Source of the DNA: Numida meleagris
Taxonomy: Eukaryota > Chordata > Aves > Galliformes > Numididae
Direction of reading: 5' to 3'
NCBI RefSeq assembly: GCF_002078875.1
Contig: NC_034412.1
Span: 30,415,333 to 30,479,332 of the forward strand
Length of the DNA: 64,000 nucleotides
Position 1 is the first letter of the stretch; the number at the start of each line of letters is the position of its first letter. The notes below the pieces were generated by a model, which worked only from the letters and a program-made list of their open reading frames with translations, was not told where the DNA came from and did no database searches. This document shows, piece by piece, positions 44,424-64,000 of the stretch. A program made the translations under genes and the position numbers.

Positions 44424-47400
44424 CTTGTTCCTTTAACATTTTCCTTTACTGGCACTGTGTTAATTCCGCATGTTCTTCTGTTTCGGCAGCTCTGTAAACC
44501 TGCTCCTGTTTAACCTCTTGCAAGAAAACAGAGTTAGCATGGATAAAATGGAAACATGTCTAATTCTTCTTTTCCCATGGGTACTCACCTGTGTAAAAGT
44601 CCCAGTATATGTCCCTGAGATCTGCATTTGTAGAACTGTGCTGATAATAACTTTTGGGGTCAGTTAAAAGACTTGATGCTATTTTTAATAAATCTCTACT
44701 AAGGAGAAAAGTGAACTCATTAGGAATGCTATGAATAGGTACCTCTAATTGCAGAGATTGCTGATTTGTGTAAGGGCTTAACAACATGACTGGAATAGAG
44801 TTCTGCTTGGGAAAAAAGAATTCGCAGTGTTATAGAGTATTTCTTGGCCACTATTCTGGAGTAGCATTTAGCCAGAGGAAAAACAACAGACGTGTCAGTC
44901 CCTCAGCTTCCACTAACAGAAGTGTTGGTGCCTAAAAGGTGAAGAGAAAAATTAATTAATGTGCTAGTTGTATCACCACCAAACTCACCATTTGTATCTG
45001 CTTTCATTAACCAAGAAAACAAAAAAATACTTCAGTAATTTCTAAAAACTTCTGTTAGGTTGTCACTAATACAGAGACTAAGCAGGAGATCCCGTGTGAC
45101 AGAACAGGAAAAATGTGATGTCATGAAAAGAGCTATGAAAGATGTGGTTCTTTGCAAAGAGCTTTTGATAGCTAAAATACAGACCTCTGTACTGCAGTAA
45201 GTCACTGTAAGCTCCCCTTAGGGTTAACAGGAGAAAGGAACCCTGGCAATCCATCTGATCAATTTTAAACCTCAGCTATAAAGATGATGATTGCATTGAC
45301 TGATGTGAGTAATTCAGATGGAGATACATACATTGTGGCCTTCATAAATTGACATTACTACAGGTGGATTCCCAGAGAAATATCTAGTAAATAAGCCAAT
45401 TAAAAAAGTTTGTAAATATTAATAAATTAATTTTCCCTCCTAGTAACTGTTAATGTATTGATGATTTTTTTCCAAGCTTAAAAAACAAAAATTGAAATGA
45501 AAACAGTTCTTACATTGGCTCAAATCAGGAAGATGTTTTCAGGAAACACTTAGTAGAGGACACACAAATGTCAAGGGCTGTGCTTCAGTGACTGCTGATT
45601 CTCTGCCACAGTGAGACTTTGAGAGCAAGTGCTGCTTTAAAGTCAGTCAGCTTAAGGATGGGAGACCCACTGCGGCAAGCTAAATGACATGTATTTGACT
45701 TTGTGGTGTCCCCTCCTGGGACCCTGTGTACTCAATGCAGAGATGGAGCAATTGCCTGCCCTGCAGCTGGAGTGATTCAGGGCTGTGAGGTTTCCTGATG
45801 CCTCTCTTCTTCTGCTGGCTTCAGAGCAACGGGAGAGATGAACTTCCCAGCATGGAAGTGACACAACAGTTTGGGTTCTTGAAGTCCATGTATGTTCTTT
45901 TGTCTCTCTGCTCCCCTGAATACTACAAAACTCAGAAAAGGATTTTTATCACTTCAAATATATCTATTTTTGTGTTGGCCTTCACTAAGTAGAATTTAAA
46001 TTTTAATTTAAAGAGACAAATTTTAAAAAAATCATAATCCAGTGGTTCAAATTATTTCTGCCTTTTGGGTGTTACAAAACGGAGGCAAACAAGCCACTGA
46101 CATGATTGCTGAAAAGGCATTTCACTATCAGTTGCATAGCAAGAGATGTTCTACCTTCCGCTAAATTTTCATAGCTAACAATAGAAAGTTACTGTTGTGT
46201 CAGTTAAACTGTGTATTCATTTAGGAGCCAGACTGCATAAGATTACCCTGAAGTATTTTTAATTTGCAGATGAAGTGGTCATAATTCATGCTGATGGCAC
46301 AGCTAAGCAGATTTGTGGATTCAAATGCTGTAAAAAACGGAAAAAAAAAACCATAAAAAACTTCTAATTCCTGCCAAAATAATAGTTTTTAAAAATGTTC
46401 TCAGACTATGGGTTTTAGACTAACAGTTATAATCTTCCTTCCTGAAAAAATGCTGTAGAGATTGCTCCTCCAGGATTCTGCAGAGCTGGGACTCATGTGC
46501 TGAAACGTGCAGCTCACAAAAGCTGTCCCATGTCCTTTCTCTAGTGCTGCTGCCCACCGCTAACTTGAGATGTGCCCCCATCCTCTTCTGGTGGCTATTC
46601 CCATACTATGGAGCCACACAGATGCCCCATCATGTCCCCAGTGGCTCAGGGAGGTGCACTGAAAAGGCCGTGTTTCCTATCTGCTAATGCACGTGCATAG
46701 GGCTTTATGGGCTTTAAGAAGGGCTTTAAGATTGGTGGCTTGAGTTAGATGTTGGAAATCGCAGCATTCAATATGCAGGAACCAAAATCCCAGACCAGGC
46801 CAATGGCATTCTACATCTGTTAATACCTGATATTTTGGAGCAAAGTGCAGGAAAATCCTCTTATAAACCTTTCAGATTCAAAGTTCTTTATTAGCCAAAC
46901 ATGCAGAGATACAGTTCAAAGTTCTATGCAAATCAAGAAATTGAGATACCTTCAGGTTAATTTTTTCCAGGTTGCATCATGACAAATTCACTTGCTGTAT
47001 CAATCCAGATCTGATTTAAGTTGAAAGTAAAAAGGAAGCATAATTTTGAAGGTATTTTCTAAATTCTGTACAGCTACCAGGGAATCTTGTAGCAGCAGTC
47101 ACATTTGTTAACACATTTCTGGGCTACTCATTCTCTGAAAGAATCAGCAAGATTCTTATCCCTCCTCACTTAGTGACATATGAGCTTTGCAAGGTGACAT
47201 AAAAGCTTCCACTGTTGTTATGAGAAAAGCGAGGTACTGGTATTCCTAATTACAACGCTACAATAATGAGAATGCATTTTCTTTGTATGTGCAGAGCGCT
47301 ACTCACTCAGAATGATTACAGTTCAGGCACTGCATCATTCTGTTCTCACCTGACACAAAGCCTACAGTGGGCTGCTCAGAAACTGCCATTAGGATGTGAC

Positions 47401-49098
47401 CTGTCACAGCATATATTTTGCATATATTCCCCAGTGTATCTGAATGCGGACTGCAAAGGCAAAACTGCAAGTACTGCAGATCTACAGGTCACAAGTTTTT
47501 AAATTACAACTTTCTGCACAGAGCAAACAGTTATTGAAGAATAAACATAAGTCCAGTATATAGGGGACAATCCACGAAAGCCAAGCCAAGTGTTTTCCAC
47601 AAAAAGTCCTCAGCAAATTCCCAGACACCATCACTGATGCTCTGGGACTGACTTCAACTGGATGAAATACTTCTCTGTATGCACATAGTTTAGCGTAAGA
47701 ACTTTTGTACCGTGTACAGATGTATGTTCTCTCTTCTGATGAATACTCCAGAAAAGTCTTCTCCCCTCAGTTGCTCATCAATCACAGCTGCACTGGAGGG
47801 CTCTAACTTTGAAGTAAAGGTGCACATTTTCCTTCAGATCAATGACCTGTATGGACCTAAAATTTGTACAGGCAGTTTATACAGAAATTCAGGAATTAAG
47901 CTGAAGTTACCGTAGTTCACATCCCCGTTCTTGTTGGGAAGAATTGCGCCCTTGCTACGTCCGTGCAATTCCCAAAGCAGAAGTGTGAGATGTCACACAG
48001 TAGGTCTAAATGCATGTAGCAACATGTGCCCACATGATGTATGTAGGATATGATGAGATTCACATCCCTTGTAGAATTGTTAGGGTCAGGTACCGTGGCT
48101 GTTGTTGTCCAGAATTTCTAGGCATTTTTCATCTCCCAAAGGCCTGAAAATCACACGGAACAAAAATGTAGATATGACAAAAAGCGCAAATAATTGCCCA
48201 CTCAAAAAAAGTCTGACGATCCAGCCTCCTTGAAGCCAACGTTGGGCTGCTCTGCAAGCAGTGCTGCAAACATCACCACAGCCTGTATTGCCCTCACCTG
48301 GGTAGTAGGTAGCACCAGAGGATGTGCTTACAAAATGAAGTCTTCTTCCTCTGTGTCCTCTTTTTTTTCCTAGCAGCAGATTGTGCCACTTGCATCAGAT
48401 GGCTTTAATCAACCTATGAATAAAAGAGGTTCTTTGCTTTTGGAGGGGTGAAAAATAAAGGGAAAAAAACAGCACAAATAGAATCTTCATTATGTGATCA
48501 TTGCTGTGTGAATCTGCTTCCTGGCATTTTGTGTTTCTAAACTGCTTCCTCCAGGAGCATTTAATCCCAGAGAATGCTGTGTCCCAGGAGACCAGAAACT
48601 GTGCTTTAAAGGCTCAGGGAAACAGCACGTGCACATAGCAAGATTTCACTACCACTGTTCATTTTGCACTGCTCGGGATATTAATTTAATTTTAGATGCT
48701 TCGCCACAGTCAGAGAAAGCAAGCCAAATTCTCCCTAAATTAAATTAGCTGATAGTAAAAAAATTTAATGCACAGCAAATGAGATTGCATTTTCTTATAT
48801 TCACTTAGATTAACATTTAGAGCTCTGAAAGCCGAGGTTTATGATTCAATGCATCATCAATACAAAGCTTGCTTAATAATGATATTCTTATTACATTTCT
48901 CTAGTTCAGGTCTGGCTTAGCGTAGACACAGAGTAATTATTCACAGACCGAAGTGGAAACAAGCAAACAGAAAACCTTTAAAAACTAGAAAAATTGGTTA
49001 CAAGACCAATGCTAATTGCAAAGAACCTTAGGCAAAAGTTGTAATTGTCGCCTTATTTTGCTATTGCAATTTCAAATTTAAAACATCCCAACCTCATT

Positions 49099-49104
49099 TT
49101 TATT
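49099..49104 (-). terminator. AADAT: Candidate AADAT poly(A) signal (distal)
   Basis: A perfect AATAAA on the minus strand about 765 nt past the AADAT stop. Using it would put the CR1 tail at 49.3 kb, antisense, inside the 3'UTR. An alternative is the ATTAAA variant at 49824-49829, only 40 nt past the stop, which has a T/G-rich stretch downstream. Motif evidence only. Confidence 0.35.
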
Positions 49105-49289
49105 TGACAAAACTTTAATAAAACCAAATACTGATCTTCAAGTTTTCAAAACTAAACGATGTACCATAGGACAAGAAGGAAAGCAGCATATAAAAGCAAT
49201 TCCAGCAAAAGGTGTTGGCAGAATGTATCAGTTAGGATTAAGAATGCTTAAGACTATCTCAGGTGTAACTTCTTAAGTAACGGATTTCC

Positions 49290-49576
49290 CTGCTTCCTGT
49301 GACAGGACAAGGGGAAATGGCCTCAAGTTGCACCAGGCGAGGTTTAGGTTGGATATCAGAAAAAACTTCTTTACAGCAAGGGTTGTGAAGCACCAGAACA
49401 GGCTCCCCAGGGAGGTGGTTGAGTCACCTTCCCTGAATGTGTTTAAAAACCATTTGGATGTGGTGCTCAGGGACATGATTTAGCGGTGGTTGTTAGAGTT
49501 AGGGTAGCATGGCCAGGATGTGGTTGGACTTGATTTTGAAGGTCTTTTCCAACCTGAGCAAGTCTATGATTCTAAC
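49290..49576 (+). mobile_element. CR1 LINE 3' end fragment
   Basis: A sense-strand CR1 tail with the typical phrases GACAAGGGGAAATGGCCTCAA, GAGGTGGTTGAGTCACC, TGTGGTGCTCAGGGACATG, GGTCTTTTCCAACCTGAGC, ending at TCTATGATTCTA. It lies just downstream of the AADAT stop, antisense to that gene. Confidence 0.9.
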
Positions 49577-49868
49577 CCAAACAGAAAGCAAAAGCCAAAA
49601 TCAAGCTCTAACAATACTATGGATTTGACAGGAAACAGAACGTTTTGGTTTTGAGCATATCAAACATTTTTTGATTGGAATAAATTTACCAATGCTGTGT
49701 CCTGACAAAGAAAAATAATCAGCAAATTGCTTTTCACTCATTTTTTGATTTTTTTTAGCTGAAACAATAGAAACATCCACGGTCCTGCACTTGTTTTCAA
49801 AGTGTTCTTACGAAATCCCAGTGTTTAATATTTTCTTGAGATGATTTTGACAGCGGTATGAGCTCTAC

Positions 49869-63157
<13,289 letters not shown>

Positions 63158-63390
63158 GGGGAAAGAGCAATTAGTTCAGCATCACGGGGGAAAAGTGAAT
63201 GGGAACCCTAGTGCTTCCGGTACGTGCATCTGCCACCAGTAATACCTCCAACGGTTCCTCTCTACAGCTAGGCTCTATCACGTCAATTTATATTAAAGTC
63301 AGCGCTGGAATTTCTCCTTTTGGAACGAAGGAGTTTTCTACTTCACGTACCCTGGCTGGGCCACAGCCTCCCTCCCGCAGCTACGATCAC

Positions 63391-63528
63391 ACAGAATAGG
63401 ATTGTAGAACAGGATCGTTTGAGTTGGAAGGGACCCTTAGAGGCCATCCAGTCCAACTGCCCCACAATGGACAGTGATAGATACCTACATCTGGACCGGG
63501 TGCTCAGAGCCCCGTCCGGCCTTACCCG
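63391..63528 (-). mobile_element. CR1 LINE 3' end fragment near AADAT promoter
   Basis: The plus strand carries the reverse complement of a CR1 tail: ACAGAATAGGATTGTAGAAC, GTTTGAGTTGGAAGGGACCC, CATCCAGTCCAACTGCCCCA, GGTGCTCAGAGCCCCGTCC. The element is therefore in AADAT orientation. It lies between the CpG island exon and the first coding exon, right at the island edge. Confidence 0.9.
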
Positions 63529-63529
63529 A

Positions 63530-64000
63530 GTGACCCAGGGACGCGGCCTCCACCGCCTCTCCGGGCAACGCGTCGCGGTGCGCGGGGCAAAAAGGCAGGG
63601 ATTCCGAGTAACAACAGTTCGAAGAGCGCCTTTCCAGCAAGCGCAGCGCCGAGCTTGCGCTTGCGGCTCTTGAAACAACGCGCGGCAAACACGCCGCGGG
63701 CGATCGCGCCGTCGGAAAGCGCTGCTCTTAACGTCACCGCGGAGCGCCGCTCCCCCGCCGGCAGCGCAGCGCGTCCCCGCCACGGCCGTTCCGCTCACCT
63801 GTTGCGGCGCGTCAGGCGCGGCTCGCTGCCCGTTCCCGCTGGAGCCCGCGCTGCCTGCCCCTGTCCCCTCGTGAGGGGAGAGCCGCGGGGACGGAGCGCC
63901 CCGGCCCGACCCCACGCGCGGCGAAGGCCGCTCGGTGCCCTGCCCCGTCGGGACGACAACCCCGTGCGCGGCAGCTGGCGGAGCTCCCGCGGCGCGGAGC
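63530..64000 (-). promoter_or_regulatory. AADAT: CpG island, presumed AADAT promoter (runs off window)
   Basis: The sequence becomes strongly G, C and CpG rich from about 63.53 kb to the window edge, 0.4 kb upstream of the first coding exon. The ORFs seen here on both strands (for example 63343-63915, minus) are low-stop-density artefacts. A divergent gene beyond the edge cannot be judged. Confidence 0.75.
63799..64000 (-). other. AADAT: Putative untranslated first exon of AADAT (partial)
   Basis: A perfect minus-strand donor (CAG then GTGAGC) ends the exon at 63799 within the CpG island. The 5' limit is outside the window or undefined. The acceptor joining it to the coding exon is somewhere between 63158 and about 63215. 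Confidence 0.5.

Larger units (their letters stand above)
38046..49289. other. Intergenic DNA between AADAT and MFAP3L
   Basis: AT-rich sequence with small hairpins, two 16-bp direct repeats near 38345-38380, an (A)19 run near 44404, and ORFs of up to 149 codons with no recognised domain. A minus-strand segment near 40935-41130 has some look of decayed coding sequence (see findings). The last part may include the distal AADAT 3'UTR. Confidence 0.45.

Noticed and set aside
63320..63915. ORFs of 117 and 190 codons on opposite strands
   Set aside because: They combine antisense CR1 and CpG-island sequence. They overlap each other and carry no recognisable protein.

Overview
The window is nuclear DNA from a bird, most likely chicken or a close relative. 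It is AT-rich and intron-rich, with two CpG islands, several CR1 (chicken repeat 1) LINE fragments ending in the typical ATTCTATGATTCTATG-like tail, and traces of old MIR-type SINEs. It is not a bacterial accessory region. No operon, CRISPR array, integron or phage was seen.

Two protein-coding genes can be reconstructed, both on the minus strand and in the order found in mammals (human 4q33: MFAP3L next to AADAT). MFAP3L has two coding exons (8842-7986 and 11799-11514) encoding a 380-residue single-pass membrane protein with one Ig-like domain. Its presumed untranslated first exon lies in a CpG island at about 22.1-22.8 kb, roughly 10.6 kb upstream of the coding start. AADAT (kynurenine/2-aminoadipate aminotransferase, KAT II) is complete: 13 coding exons between 63157 and 49869 join in frame to a 430-residue protein that keeps the PLP lysine and the other catalytic residues of human KAT II. 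A CpG island with a likely untranslated first exon lies at the right edge of the window.

Layout: 1-3.7 kb intergenic; about 3.7-7.98 kb probable long 3'UTR of MFAP3L; 8-22.6 kb MFAP3L, with an ancient CR1-like fragment at 9.4 kb and a decayed hAT transposase fragment at 17.5 kb in its introns; 22.8-49.8 kb intergenic, with a 1.5 kb CR1 at 25.6-27.1 kb, two MIR-like SINEs (30.8 and 37.9 kb) and a CR1 tail at 49.3 kb; 49.9-64 kb AADAT, with a rearranged CR1 cluster in the intron between coding exons 10 and 11 and an antisense CR1 tail between the promoter and the first coding exon.

The genes are not known to act together. AADAT is a mitochondrial enzyme of lysine and tryptophan catabolism. MFAP3L is a membrane protein thought to signal through its cytoplasmic tail. 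I found no convincing new biological system. The points most worth checking are a GC-AG intron in AADAT, a NAGNAG acceptor in the MFAP3L Ig domain, a tandem 11-nt donor in AADAT, a hAT transposase remnant with two compensating frameshifts, and an inverted CR1 mosaic about 100 bp from an AADAT exon.
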